A program made the translations under genes and the position numbers. From Mesorhizobium sp. B4-1-3 (GTDB lineage Bacteria > Pseudomonadota > Alphaproteobacteria > Rhizobiales > Rhizobiaceae), in contig NZ_VFTG01000024.1 in assembly GCF_006439355.1 (NCBI RefSeq), forward strand, positions 1 to 64,000: 64,000 nucleotides of DNA, given 5' to 3'. Each line of letters starts with the position of its first letter. The stretch's first letter is position 1. The notes below the pieces were generated by a model, which made no database searches, was not told the origin of the DNA, and saw only the letters and a list, made by a program, of their open reading frames with translations. This document shows positions 35,672 through 43,880 of this stretch, in pieces.

Positions 35672-36023
35672 CTTCGATCACGGGGTGCGGCTGCTCCGGT
35701 TTGCCGTCTAACGGAATCCAAAGCTTTCCACCGCCGCTGCGCCGCAATCGGGTCGAACGCCTGGTGGCACTGCACAGGGACTTTGACCGCCCAGCTCGGT
35801 TTGCGCTGGCAGGTGGCACGCCCTGGAGATTGGCCGAAACGCCCATCGCGATCGTTATTCTGTGGTCTGCGCCGCGTAGCTTTGCTCCTTGCTCCACCAT
35901 TGACGAGATTGGGGCGGCTTCGACCACCCGAACCGCGCAGCGCTTTTGAGACACCCATCCAAACAAAAAGAAAACCCGGCGGTTGCCCGCCGGGTTCTCC
36001 CGTCTCTCCAGAGATATCTGGTC
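35672..36023. other. Intergenic region between the sulfotransferase pair and the first porin
   Basis: About 350 bases. Apart from the porin terminator at its right end, no gene is convincing. Short open frames occur on both strands but none has a ribosome site, recognisable motif or the codon pattern of neighbouring genes. It may be decayed coding DNA. Confidence 0.4.
35973..35996 (-). terminator. Rho-independent terminator of the leftward porin
   Basis: AACCCGGCGG (35973-35982) pairs with CCGCCGGGTT (35987-35996) over a 4-base loop. Leftward, the stem runs into TTTCTTTTTG. It lies 28 bases beyond the porin stop codon. Confidence 0.92.
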
Positions 36024-37199
36024 CTAGAAGTCGCGCTGGAAGCGGATGATGCCGCCGACGGAGTTCTTCTTCTCGGCGCCAGCCCAAACGTTGCCGGCGG
36101 CAATGGCGCCCGAACCGACGTGCTGGTAATCGACTTCGGGCGTGATCGTGAAGCCAGGAACGACGGTGTAAGCCACGTTGGCGGCGATACCGTAGTCCTT
36201 CCACTGGTCACCCGACACCTGAAGGTTGAACGACGCCTTGTCGCTGAACTTGTAGGTGCCGCCAGCCCAGAAGCCCCAGTGACCGCCCCACGGCTTGTAG
36301 AAGCCGCGACCGAACGCCGGGTCTGCGCCGAGATCGTTAAGCTTTCCTTCGCTGGCGTAGCCGAACATGCCGAACAGCGACAGCTGGTTGTTGATGTTCA
36401 CATCCAGGCGAACCTTGCCGGACACATATTCGTAGTTGCTGTCGTAGGCGACGACGCCGACGACATCACCCCAGCCCTGCGTGTACTTCACGCCGCCCAC
36501 GACATGCGGAACATAGCTGTCGATCGTGCTGCGGCCATAACCGTAGGTGCCAGTACCCCGGGCGAGCGCGCCGCCGCCGGAACCCTCTTCGAGAGAGGCC
36601 ATCGCCGAGAAGCCGTTGCCGGCGTCGAAGTAGTACTGAACGACACCGGTCTTGAACCCGCCATAGGGAACGATAGTGTCGTTGATGACGTTGCCGGCGT
36701 AGCCGACGAACGTGTCGAATGCCGATTCGTCCAGGCCCACCCGCAGGCCGCCAAGCTGAATCCAGGCAAAGTGCATATCGAAGCTGTTATGAGCACTATT
36801 GCCAGCCCCGTTGTCGAAGGGCGAATTTTGGAAGTTCATGCGCGTTTCGGTATAGGTCTTCAACGTGCCGAGTTCCGTTTCCTGGCCGGTCCAGGTCTTC
36901 AGCGTGAAGCGGGCGTCCTTGTACCAGGTGCCCTGGTTCTTGCCGGTGACGACGTCGTCGGCGCGTGCGCCGGTGAAGGTGCCGACATCGCCGAAGCCGG
37001 CGTCATAGCGGACATAACCGCCGATGCGCAGGCAGGTCTCTGTGCCCGGGATGTAGAAGTAGCCGGAGCCGTACACGTCGCAGATCTTGACGTATTCGGC
37101 GGGTTCCGGCTCGGCGACGGTCACCGCGTCGGCGGCGCGAGCACCGGAAACTGCGATCAGGGCCGCAGCTGAGCCGAGAAGAAGGCTCTTGATGTTCAT
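36024..37199 (-). CDS. Porin, outer-membrane general diffusion type (copy 1)
   Basis: A 391-residue outer-membrane porin of the rhizobial/Brucella Omp2-like family, a trimeric channel for small solutes. The signal peptide MNIKSLLLGSAAALIAVSGA ends near ARA|AD. The mature N-terminus (YVKICDVYGSGYFYIPGTET) has the two conserved cysteines, and the C-terminus ends in the outer-membrane insertion signal FQRDF with a terminal Phe. GGAGG lies ten bases before the ATG. A paralogue with a nearly identical 5' end lies 816 bases away in the opposite direction at 38016-39152, with tRNA-Ser between them. Confidence 0.95.
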   Translation of the reverse strand: MNIKSLLLGSAAALIAVSGARAADAVTVAEPEPAEYVKICDVYGSGYFYIPGTETCLRIGGYVRYDAGFGDVGTFTGARADDVVTGKNQGTWYKDARFTLKTWTGQETELGTLKTYTETRMNFQNSPFDNGAGNSAHNSFDMHFAWIQLGGLRVGLDESAFDTFVGYAGNVINDTIVPYGGFKTGVVQYYFDAGNGFSAMASLEEGSGGGALARGTGTYGYGRSTIDSYVPHVVGGVKYTQGWGDVVGVVAYDSNYEYVSGKVRLDVNINNQLSLFGMFGYASEGKLNDLGADPAFGRGFYKPWGGHWGFWAGGTYKFSDKASFNLQVSGDQWKDYGIAANVAYTVVPGFTITPEVDYQHVGSGAIAAGNVWAGAEKKNSVGGIIRFQRDF

Positions 37200-37536
37200 T
37201 TTCTGACCTCCAGTCAGAATCGAGTGGAAGCGTTAGGCGTCCTCCGTCGAAATCACCATCAATGCTTTGTTATTGCTTTCTTTTTCGCCTTAGGCAGCGA
37301 AGCCAAAGGTATTTGCTCGGGCGATTGCGCGTCCGGTTCCCGGTGTGCGACGGGAGTTTGAATGAGTCGCCGGGACTTGGCTCGAAAAGGCTGCGCAAGC
37401 CCCGATCTGCCGCTCATGATCCGATGTCATGCCGGTACGGCGCCCGCTGTCGCAGCTGCCGGACCAAGGATTTTTCGGCGATTATGGCCCCGGCTTGTTG
37501 ATTGTCCCCGCGCTTTTCTTTATCCAGCGGCGCAAC
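37200..37536. other. Promoter region of porin 1 and upstream of tRNA-Ser
   Basis: The first 16 bases carry the porin leader with its ribosome site, identical to that of porin 2 in reverse. AT-rich DNA around 37255-37310 (TTGTTATTGCTTTCTTTTTC) probably holds the porin promoter. Towards 37530 the tRNA promoter must lie. No gene was recognised. Confidence 0.45.
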
Positions 37537-37627
37537 GGAGAGGTGGCCGAGTGGTCGAAGGCGCTCCCCTGCTAAGGGAGTAGAGGTCAAAAGCTTCTCG
37601 TGGGTTCGAATCCCATCCTCTCCGCCA
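37537..37627 (+). tRNA. tRNA-Ser (anticodon GCU)
   Basis: A complete class II tRNA of 91 bases. GGAGAGG (37537-37543) pairs with CCTCTCC (37617-37623), followed by the discriminator G and an encoded CCA. The anticodon arm CTCCC-CTGCTAA-GGGAG gives anticodon GCT, which reads AGC and AGU serine codons. The long variable arm and the T loop GGTTCGAATCC are as expected for serine. Confidence 0.97.
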
Positions 37628-37999
37628 TCTTCCCCCGCGCCGCGCGCGACAAATCTTCCCTTGCAAGGCGATTCTCTGGCAACAACCTGGCAGCGCGACT
37701 CGCCAGACCGCCACAATGCAGCCAGTTGATCGCCGGATTCGCCCGGATTCAGGGCCCAAGGGCCTCGATGGTTAACGAGAGCTTTCTGAGTGAGGCCAAA
37801 TCGTGTCATTTGTGCAACAACGCCCGGCGATAGCGCCCGGACAGCCCTTGCGGCGGTACGATCGTGGTTGAACGGCGCCGGCTCATGGGTAATGTCAGCT
37901 TCGAAGGAGCGGCGCGGTGCGCATCTTTTTCGGTAGTGGGGATGGGGCAGGGAACGCTGTCCTTCAGCAAAAAATACCCAGACCCGTTTTTTAACTTTT
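37628..37999. other. Region between tRNA-Ser and porin 2
   Basis: About 370 bases without a recognisable gene. The AT-rich end (CAGCAAAAAATACCCAGACC, then GTTTTTTAAC) just upstream of 38000 probably contains the porin 2 promoter and leader. No copy of the tRNA 3' end, which would mark an integration site, was seen here. Confidence 0.45.
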
Positions 38000-38015
38000 G
38001 ACTGGAGGTCAGAAA

Positions 38016-39152
38016 ATGAACATCAAGAGCCTTCTTCTCGGCTCAGCTGCGGCACTGATCGCAGTTTCCGGTGCTCGCGCCGCCGACGCAGTGACCGTCG
38101 CCGAGCCGGAACCGGCCGAATACGTCAAGATCTGCGACGTCTACGGCGCTGGCTACTTCTACATCCCGGGCACCGAAACCTGCCTGCGCATCGGCGGCTA
38201 TGTTCGCTATGACGCTTCGGCTGGTGAGCGGGGCTCGTTCACCGGTCGCGGCACCACCGACGTCATGGACGGCGACTCGCAGCGTTCGTGGCACAAGAAC
38301 GCCCGCTTCGCGCTGAAGACCTGGACCGGTCAGGAAACCGAGCTCGGCACCCTGAAGACCTACACGGAGACCCGCTTCGACTTCAGCGACGGTGCTTCGT
38401 CGGTCAATACCCACTTTGCTTGGGTCCAGCTCGGCGGTCTGCGTATCGGCGCTGACGAATCGGCCTTCGATACCTTCCAGGGCTATGCCGGCGCGGTCAT
38501 CAACGATACGATCGTGCCTTACGGCGGCTTCGACACCAACCTGATCAGCTACACCTTCGATGCTGGCAACGGCTTCTCGGCGATCATCTCGTTCGAAGAG
38601 GGCAATTCGTACGGTGGCTATCACGACGCAAGCCCTCGTACCACTGACGGCACCGGGACGTTCCCGGGTAGCGAACTCATCGACAGCTACGTGCCGCATA
38701 TCGTCGGCGGCGTGAAGTGGACGCAAGGCTGGGGCGGCATCAGCGGTGTCGTCGCTTACAACAGCAACTGGGAAGAGTGGGCCGGCAAGGTTCGCTTGGA
38801 CGTGAACGTCAACGATGCCTTCTCGCTGTTTGTCATCGGCGGCTACGGCACGGACGACAACGCTCCACGCAACTTCTACAAGCCGTGGGGCGGCAATTGG
38901 GCTGTGTGGGGCGGTGGCACCTACAAGTTCAACGAGAAGACGTCGTTCAACCTGCAGGTTTCGTATGACGAAGCCAAGGAGTTCGGTCTGGCGGCGAACG
39001 TTGCCTACACGATCGTTCCTGGCTTCTCGGTCATCACCGAACTCGACTGGGCTCACAACGACCACGACAACAACGACTACAACTGGACGAACATCGCTCC
39101 GGGCAAGAAGAACGCCCTCGGTGGTTTCGTCCGCTTCCAGCGCGACTTCTAA
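38016..39152 (+). CDS. Porin, outer-membrane general diffusion type (copy 2)
   Basis: A 378-residue paralogue of the porin at 36024-37199 on the opposite strand. Signal peptide and the first 65 residues are almost identical (EPAEYVKICDVYGAGYFYIP), while surface-loop regions differ, for example after RYDA and in the stretch EEGNSYGGYHDASPRTTDG. The C-terminus ends FQRDF with the terminal Phe needed for outer-membrane assembly. The start ATG at 38016 has the same GGAGGTCAGAAA leader as copy 1; an in-frame start six codons earlier lies inside the leader. A strong terminator follows. Confidence 0.95.
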   Translation: MNIKSLLLGSAAALIAVSGARAADAVTVAEPEPAEYVKICDVYGAGYFYIPGTETCLRIGGYVRYDASAGERGSFTGRGTTDVMDGDSQRSWHKNARFALKTWTGQETELGTLKTYTETRFDFSDGASSVNTHFAWVQLGGLRIGADESAFDTFQGYAGAVINDTIVPYGGFDTNLISYTFDAGNGFSAIISFEEGNSYGGYHDASPRTTDGTGTFPGSELIDSYVPHIVGGVKWTQGWGGISGVVAYNSNWEEWAGKVRLDVNVNDAFSLFVIGGYGTDDNAPRNFYKPWGGNWAVWGGGTYKFNEKTSFNLQVSYDEAKEFGLAANVAYTIVPGFSVITELDWAHNDHDNNDYNWTNIAPGKKNALGGFVRFQRDF

Positions 39153-39177
39153 GGGCTGGTATCCTACAGGTGAAATC

Positions 39178-39210
39178 CGGCCCGGGCGCTTCCACGCCCG
39201 GGCCGTTTTT
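39178..39210 (+). terminator. Rho-independent terminator of porin 2
   Basis: CGGCCCGGGCG (39178-39188) pairs with CGCCCGGGCCG (39195-39205) over a six-base loop and is followed by TTTTTGTTTT. It lies 25 bases after the porin stop. Confidence 0.95.
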
Positions 39211-39395
39211 GTTTTCGCGATTGCTGCAATCAACGAAAGGATGGGGGTGAATACGGTAAGCTGACGATCCCGTAGGGCGGTTTCGTGGGATTCGCCTCCT
39301 GGCGGATGGAATCACAACTGCGTGATCAAAACTCTTGAAAGGATGCTCCCGAGCGGTTAGGGCTGGTCCCTTAACCACAGGGGGTGTGGCTAGAA

Positions 39396-40472
39396 ATGTC
39401 GAACGAAGCGGTTCAAGAGGCCGAGGCCTCTGGTCATTTTGCGTTCTTTTCTTCTCAGAATTCGAAGTTTAACTACACGTATAACAAGGTCAGAGAAGTA
39501 AGATCGTATAGGGTCGGAGAGCTTTTCGCAGCTTATCGAGATATACTCTGGGATGATGGGCGGCATAAATACAATGTCAGCTCTTTCATCGGTGAAATAG
39601 ACGAGATCCTGCTCGGAGAGCGTTTCAGCACCTTTGACCAGAACACCCTGGACAATCTTATCGGTACATTGCGCCAGCGCGGCAACAGCAACGCAACCAT
39701 CAATCGCAAGATGGCTGCCCTCAGCAAATTGCTGCGTAAGGCGCATAAGATGGGAGATATCCACAGCCTGCCCGAGTTCCGCCGCCAGAAGGAGCGGGCG
39801 GGACGGATTCGTTTCCTCGAAAGGGACGAAGAGGCGAGGCTGTTCGCGGCAATCAGGAGCCGCAGCGAGGATGCCTATAGGCTTTCCGTCTTCCTGATCG
39901 ATACCGGCTGTCGTCTCGGCGAGGCACTCGGCCTGATCTGGAACGACATCCAGGAACACCGGGTCTCCTTCTGGATCACCAAATCCGGGCGCAGCCGCAC
40001 CATTCCGATGACCGAACGCGTCAAGGAAGTGATCAAGCTTCCGCCGAACACGGAAGGGCGCCGACCGAAAGGCCCGTTCACCAAGCTGACCCAGGCGCAG
40101 TACCGTGCGATCTGGAACGAAGCGAAGACGGAAGTCGGTCTCGGCGCCGATGAACAGGTGGTGCCGCATATCTTGCGTCACACTTGCGCTTCACGCCTCG
40201 TCCAGGGCGGTATCGACATAAGGCGCGTCCAGATGTGGCTGGGCCACCAGACATTATCGATGACCATGCGTTACGCGCATCTGGCCACCAACGATCTCGA
40301 CGGCTGCGTCGTCGTTCTGGAAAAGCCGCGCGGCGGTGAAGCCTCGCCGCGGTCGGCGGAGAACTCTGTGTTCGCGTCGCCCCTCACCACGCCGACCTCT
40401 GCCCCATCGTCTCGGAAAGCGAAAGGGTCGGAACCGGTCAAGGCGTCCCGCAAGCGCTCGAAAGGCGAATAG
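39396..40472 (+). CDS. Tyrosine recombinase/phage-type integrase, solitary
   Basis: A 358-residue site-specific recombinase. The N-terminal SAM-like DNA-binding domain (FSTFDQNTLDNLIGTLRQRG, then SNATINRKMAALSKLL) precedes the catalytic domain. The catalytic residues are seen as Arg in DTGCRLGEALGLIW, the HxxR box in HILRHTCASRL, and GH before the Tyr in SMTMRYAHLA, so the enzyme looks intact. The Ser/Lys-rich tail after residue 315 is extra. A GTG at 39384 is an alternative start. It has no excisionase, phage or cargo genes beside it, and its codon use at the 5' end is more AT-rich than neighbours. It lies 1.8 kb from tRNA-Ser. Confidence 0.9.
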   Translation: MSNEAVQEAEASGHFAFFSSQNSKFNYTYNKVREVRSYRVGELFAAYRDILWDDGRHKYNVSSFIGEIDEILLGERFSTFDQNTLDNLIGTLRQRGNSNATINRKMAALSKLLRKAHKMGDIHSLPEFRRQKERAGRIRFLERDEEARLFAAIRSRSEDAYRLSVFLIDTGCRLGEALGLIWNDIQEHRVSFWITKSGRSRTIPMTERVKEVIKLPPNTEGRRPKGPFTKLTQAQYRAIWNEAKTEVGLGADEQVVPHILRHTCASRLVQGGIDIRRVQMWLGHQTLSMTMRYAHLATNDLDGCVVVLEKPRGGEASPRSAENSVFASPLTTPTSAPSSRKAKGSEPVKASRKRSKGE

Positions 40473-40520
40473 GCTGTCGGATCGGCGCCGCTGGCGCGTA
40501 AAAATTCTATACTTCAGCAC

Positions 40521-40551
40521 AAAGCCCGGGGGCCGATAAGTCTCGGGCTTT
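40521..40551. terminator. Bidirectional terminator between integrase and hydrolase
   Basis: AAAGCCCG (40521-40528) pairs with CGGGCTTT (40544-40551) over a 15-base loop that can pair further. The right arm overlaps the stop codon of the leftward hydrolase gene, and the T run that follows serves the rightward integrase. Confidence 0.7.
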
Positions 40552-41446
40552 ACTTTTCGTTGACCTGATTTTCTTCTCGATCGAGGAATGCGGCGATCTT
40601 CTCCGGCAAATCGCCGGTTTCGAGGAAGGGCGCGTGGCCCTGACCTTCGGCGGTGATCGTTTCCATGCCGGGATGCCGCTTCTGCATCTCGTTAAGCGTT
40701 GCCGTGGAAAGCAGCTTCGAGTTTGCGCCGCGAATGGCAAGCAGCGGAATGGCCGCAAGCGGGTCGAATTGCGGCCACAGATCCGGCAGTGGCTTGCCGA
40801 AGTCGATGCCGGCCAGCGTGTCGACCAGGGCCGGATCGAAATCCGGCACCCAGCCGACCTCCGTCTCGCGGCAGATTGCCCGGACCATTCGCGCCCAGTC
40901 GGCGTCGGCTAGCGCCGAGAAGTCGGCGCCATGCACGCGCCGCTGCGCATCCACCGCCCCGGCGAAGGTCTTCGGTTTCGGCGCGCGGTCGAGATAGGAG
41001 CGGATATGGGCAAGGCCCTCCGCCTCGATCACCGGGCCGATGTCGTTCAGCACGATGGCCTTCAGCACGGCAGGCTTCAATGCGCCGAGCACATGGATGA
41101 TGAGGCCGCCGCGCGAGGTGCCGATGAAGGCGGCCTGCTCGACGTCGAGCGCGGACAGTCCGGCAAGCACGTCGCCGGCTTCAACCCCGACATTATAGTG
41201 GCCGATATCGGGATCGTGGTCCGATTGCCCGCGTCCGCGATAGTCGAAGGCGACGACCTTGCGCGGATTCTTGGCCCCATTGGAAAGATAGAGGGCCAGT
41301 TCATGGAAGTCGCGCGCGTTACGCGTGAGGCCGGGCAGGCAAACGACCGGCCAGCCCTTGCCATTCGCCTCGCCATAAATCCGGGCGTGGAGCTTCAGGC
41401 CGTCAGGCGCGGCGTAGAAAAAGTCAGAAAAGCCGTCGCTCGCCAT
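40550..41446 (-). CDS. Alpha/beta hydrolase
   Basis: A 298-residue alpha/beta-hydrolase fold enzyme. The oxyanion strand VVCLPGLTRNARDFHELA is followed by VVAFDYRGRGQSDHD. The nucleophile elbow is FIGTSRGGLI (Gly-x-Ser-x-Gly), and the catalytic His lies in EGQGHAPFLE. This set fits esterases, lactonases and dehalogenase-like hydrolases, so the substrate is open. The ATG at 41446 (MASDGFSDFFYAAPDG) is preferred over an open frame 29 codons upstream, which runs into the hairpin repeat at 41521. Downstream of the lytic transglycosylase on the same strand, probably a separate unit. Confidence 0.9.
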   Translation of the reverse strand: MASDGFSDFFYAAPDGLKLHARIYGEANGKGWPVVCLPGLTRNARDFHELALYLSNGAKNPRKVVAFDYRGRGQSDHDPDIGHYNVGVEAGDVLAGLSALDVEQAAFIGTSRGGLIIHVLGALKPAVLKAIVLNDIGPVIEAEGLAHIRSYLDRAPKPKTFAGAVDAQRRVHGADFSALADADWARMVRAICRETEVGWVPDFDPALVDTLAGIDFGKPLPDLWPQFDPLAAIPLLAIRGANSKLLSTATLNEMQKRHPGMETITAEGQGHAPFLETGDLPEKIAAFLDREENQVNEK

Positions 41447-41520
41447 CGGAATACCGCTCCTCGCTGGGGATGGCCGACAGCTACAGGCGAGGGCGGGAAT
41501 CGTCAAATGAGTAGTTCTTT

Positions 41521-41542
41521 CCTTCTCCCCCAAGGGAGAAGG
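41521..41542. repeat. CCTTCTCCC/GGGAGAAGG hairpin repeat, copy 2
   Basis: The same 9-base arms as at 8697-8719 (41521-41529 and 41534-41542), again 14 bases downstream of a leftward gene's stop codon. It is a dispersed hairpin probably acting at mRNA 3' ends. Confidence 0.65.
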
Positions 41543-41555
41543 GAATGGCGCTGCC

Positions 41556-43589
41556 TCAGCTGCGTCCGTTCACAAGGTCCCCTACGATGTCGTATTTCCC
41601 CGAAATGCGCATCCTGTAGACCTCGTAATTCTCCATCACGCGCTGCACGTAACTTCTTGTTTCCGTGTACGGAATCCGCTCGATCCAATCGACGACGGCG
41701 TCCACGTCCTTGCCACGCGGATCGCCGTATTTCGCTACCCATTGGGCGGCGCGGTTCGGGCCCGCATTGTAGCCGGCGAAGGTCAGCACATAGGAGCCGC
41801 CGAAGCGGTCGAGCTGCTCGCCGAGGAAAGCCGAGCCCAACGTCGCGTTGTAGCCGGCATCGCTCGTCAGCCGCGCCTGCGAGAAACTCATGCCGGCCTT
41901 CTTCGCCAGCTGCTTGGCCGTGCCCGGCATCAACTGCAGCAGGCCGCGCGCGCCGGCGCTGGAAACGGCGCCGACGTTGAACTCGCTTTCCTGGCGGGCG
42001 ATCGCATAGGCAAGCGCCTTACCCGACCCCGAAATATTGGCCGAATCGGGAATGACGCCCAGCGGATGCGACAGCGCGCCGACATCTATGCCGCGCTGGG
42101 CGGCGATCTTGCCGACCTTCAGCGCCATGAAATGGTTGCCCTGACTTTCGGCCAGCACCGCAAGCAGCGCCAGTTCGCCCGGGCTGGTCAACTGTCCGGC
42201 AAGGTCGCGGTAGAGCGTTTCGGCGTAGCGGTCATAGCCCGCCTCCTGCAGCCGCTTGATCGCGGCGACCGCCTCGCGGCCGTCAAAGCTCTGGCGGTCG
42301 GCGGCGCTCGGTTTCGGATAGACGATGTTGAGCGTCCTCAAGCCCACGCGCTCGCCCGCGAGCTGGCCGTAGAAGGTGGTGCCGTAGCTGGCCGCGCGCG
42401 TGAAATAATCCTTGGCGCTGCCCGGGCCGCCGACTTCCGCCGCGCGGCCGAGCCAGTAATAGGCGCGCGACAGCGACACCGGTCCCTGCGCGAGCTCGGC
42501 GATGCGCTTGAAGTGGATGGCGGCGGTCGCCGGATCGTTGAGGCCGCGCAGTGCGTACCAGCCGGCATGGAATTCAGCCTCGGCGGCATTGGCCGGGCTT
42601 TCGGCCGCGTGCATGGAGACGATTTTGTAGGCGGTTTTCATGTCGCCCTGGTCGACCAGCTCGCGCGAGAGCACGCGGCGTTCGACCCACCAGGCATCGG
42701 GATCGACCAGCGCATCGCGGTCCGCCGGCGCCTTCATCACGACAGCGGCGGCATCGGCGAATTTCTGCTGCCTGCGCAGATATTCCGCCTCGGCGAAGAA
42801 ATAGCCTGCCGAGCGCTGCGCAGCGGGCACCGCCCTCAACAGCTTGGCGGCGTTTTTGTCGCCCTTGTCGACTGCCGCCCACGCATCCGCCAGCGGCTGC
42901 GCGCCGGCGAGGCCGGCGACCCGTAGCGCCGAGGACGGCCGGTCGGCATAGAACATGCGCTCCATGCGGTAGCGATGGTCGGCCGCCGGGATAAGCGTGC
43001 CGAACTCCTTGATGATGGCGTTCTCATCCTTGGCTTCCAGCTTCTCGCTGCGCCAAAACGGCACCAGCACCGCGCGAGCGGCGGCCTGGTTGCCAAGCGC
43101 CACCTGCGAGCGGGCAAGGATGATGACGCCCTCCGGCGTCAGTGGCTGGCTGCGGCCGAAAGCTTGCACCACCACTTGCGGCGGTGGATTCTCGCGATAG
43201 AGCGCGCGCTCGCTGTTCTTGCGCAGCGCGATGGTGCCCGGCCACCCGGGAAGCATCTTGGCGGCGTCGGCAATCTCGCCGCTCGGCACCTGGTCGCCGC
43301 CATAAAGCGCGATCGCCCAGGCCAGGATATGCCGGTCGAGCGAAATGGCGGGCAGCGTGTCGCGCGCATTGCGCGCCCCGACGATGTTGTTGGCGGCGAG
43401 CGCGTCGAGGCCGCTCTTCAGTTGCGCTATATCGGCGGACGGAGCGGTGGGGCCGGGCGCCGGCGGTGCATCGGGAGCCGGGATCGAGGCAGTCACGCGC
43501 GCGTCGACGCTGCCGCCGATCGCCATGCCTGGCATCAGCGCGACGATCGCGCCCAAAAGCGCGAAGAGATGAGGCCGCCTCGTCGGCAT
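41556..43589 (-). CDS. Soluble lytic murein transglycosylase
   Basis: A periplasmic enzyme of 677 residues that cleaves peptidoglycan glycan strands with formation of anhydromuramic ends. The signal peptide is at the N-terminus (HLFALLGAIVALMPGMAIGG). A long helical superhelix domain spans most of the protein (for example AYYWLGRAAEVGGPGSAKDY). The C-terminal SLT domain has the catalytic Glu in AIARQESEFNVGAVSSAGAR, then GLLQLMPGTAKQLAKKAG, and AGYNAGPNRAAQW. This is the Slt70 arrangement. Upstream, the divergent dapA gene lies across a 290-base gap that holds a repeat. Confidence 0.94.
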   Translation of the reverse strand: MPTRRPHLFALLGAIVALMPGMAIGGSVDARVTASIPAPDAPPAPGPTAPSADIAQLKSGLDALAANNIVGARNARDTLPAISLDRHILAWAIALYGGDQVPSGEIADAAKMLPGWPGTIALRKNSERALYRENPPPQVVVQAFGRSQPLTPEGVIILARSQVALGNQAAARAVLVPFWRSEKLEAKDENAIIKEFGTLIPAADHRYRMERMFYADRPSSALRVAGLAGAQPLADAWAAVDKGDKNAAKLLRAVPAAQRSAGYFFAEAEYLRRQQKFADAAAVVMKAPADRDALVDPDAWWVERRVLSRELVDQGDMKTAYKIVSMHAAESPANAAEAEFHAGWYALRGLNDPATAAIHFKRIAELAQGPVSLSRAYYWLGRAAEVGGPGSAKDYFTRAASYGTTFYGQLAGERVGLRTLNIVYPKPSAADRQSFDGREAVAAIKRLQEAGYDRYAETLYRDLAGQLTSPGELALLAVLAESQGNHFMALKVGKIAAQRGIDVGALSHPLGVIPDSANISGSGKALAYAIARQESEFNVGAVSSAGARGLLQLMPGTAKQLAKKAGMSFSQARLTSDAGYNATLGSAFLGEQLDRFGGSYVLTFAGYNAGPNRAAQWVAKYGDPRGKDVDAVVDWIERIPYTETRSYVQRVMENYEVYRMRISGKYDIVGDLVNGRS

Positions 43590-43801
43590 TTTACGACCCT
43601 AGCACATTGTCAGCAGGCGCGGGCACTCGAGAACCCGATGCGAAGCCTAAACTTAGGTCGTGAAGGGCTCGTAAACAAAAGGTTATCAAGGCCGTTCGAA
43701 TTGCGCTTGCTGGCACCATAGTGATCCTTGCCGCTGAACAATGTCGAGACTATGGTGCGCGGCTTCGCTTTCGGTTAGAAGGCGCGCGCACAAGATACCG
43801 A

Positions 43802-43846
43802 CGTATGTCGCCCAAAGTGGAAACCGGTTTTGGGATGAAGACATGC
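43802..43846. repeat. Rhizobial palindromic element, variant form, upstream of dapA
   Basis: ATGTC...GACAT (43804-43808 and 43840-43844) and CCCAAA/TTTGGG (43811-43816 and 43829-43834) nest around AAACCGGTTT. The layout parallels the GAGCATGATC element at 30571, with changed arms. It lies 19 bases before the ribosome site of dapA, inside its probable 5' leader. Confidence 0.6.
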
Positions 43847-43880
43847 ATAAACAAACGAAGTTCCAAGGAGTTTGGACGAT

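Noticed and set aside
35668-35949. 93-codon plus-strand frame after the second sulfotransferase
   Set aside because: No ribosome site, no motifs and a Pro/Arg/Ser composition like other shadows; I could not support a gene.
37600-39395. Integration site at the tRNA-Ser 3' end for the integrase
   Set aside because: No second copy of the tRNA 3' end was seen near the integrase, and the porin 2 gene lies between them.
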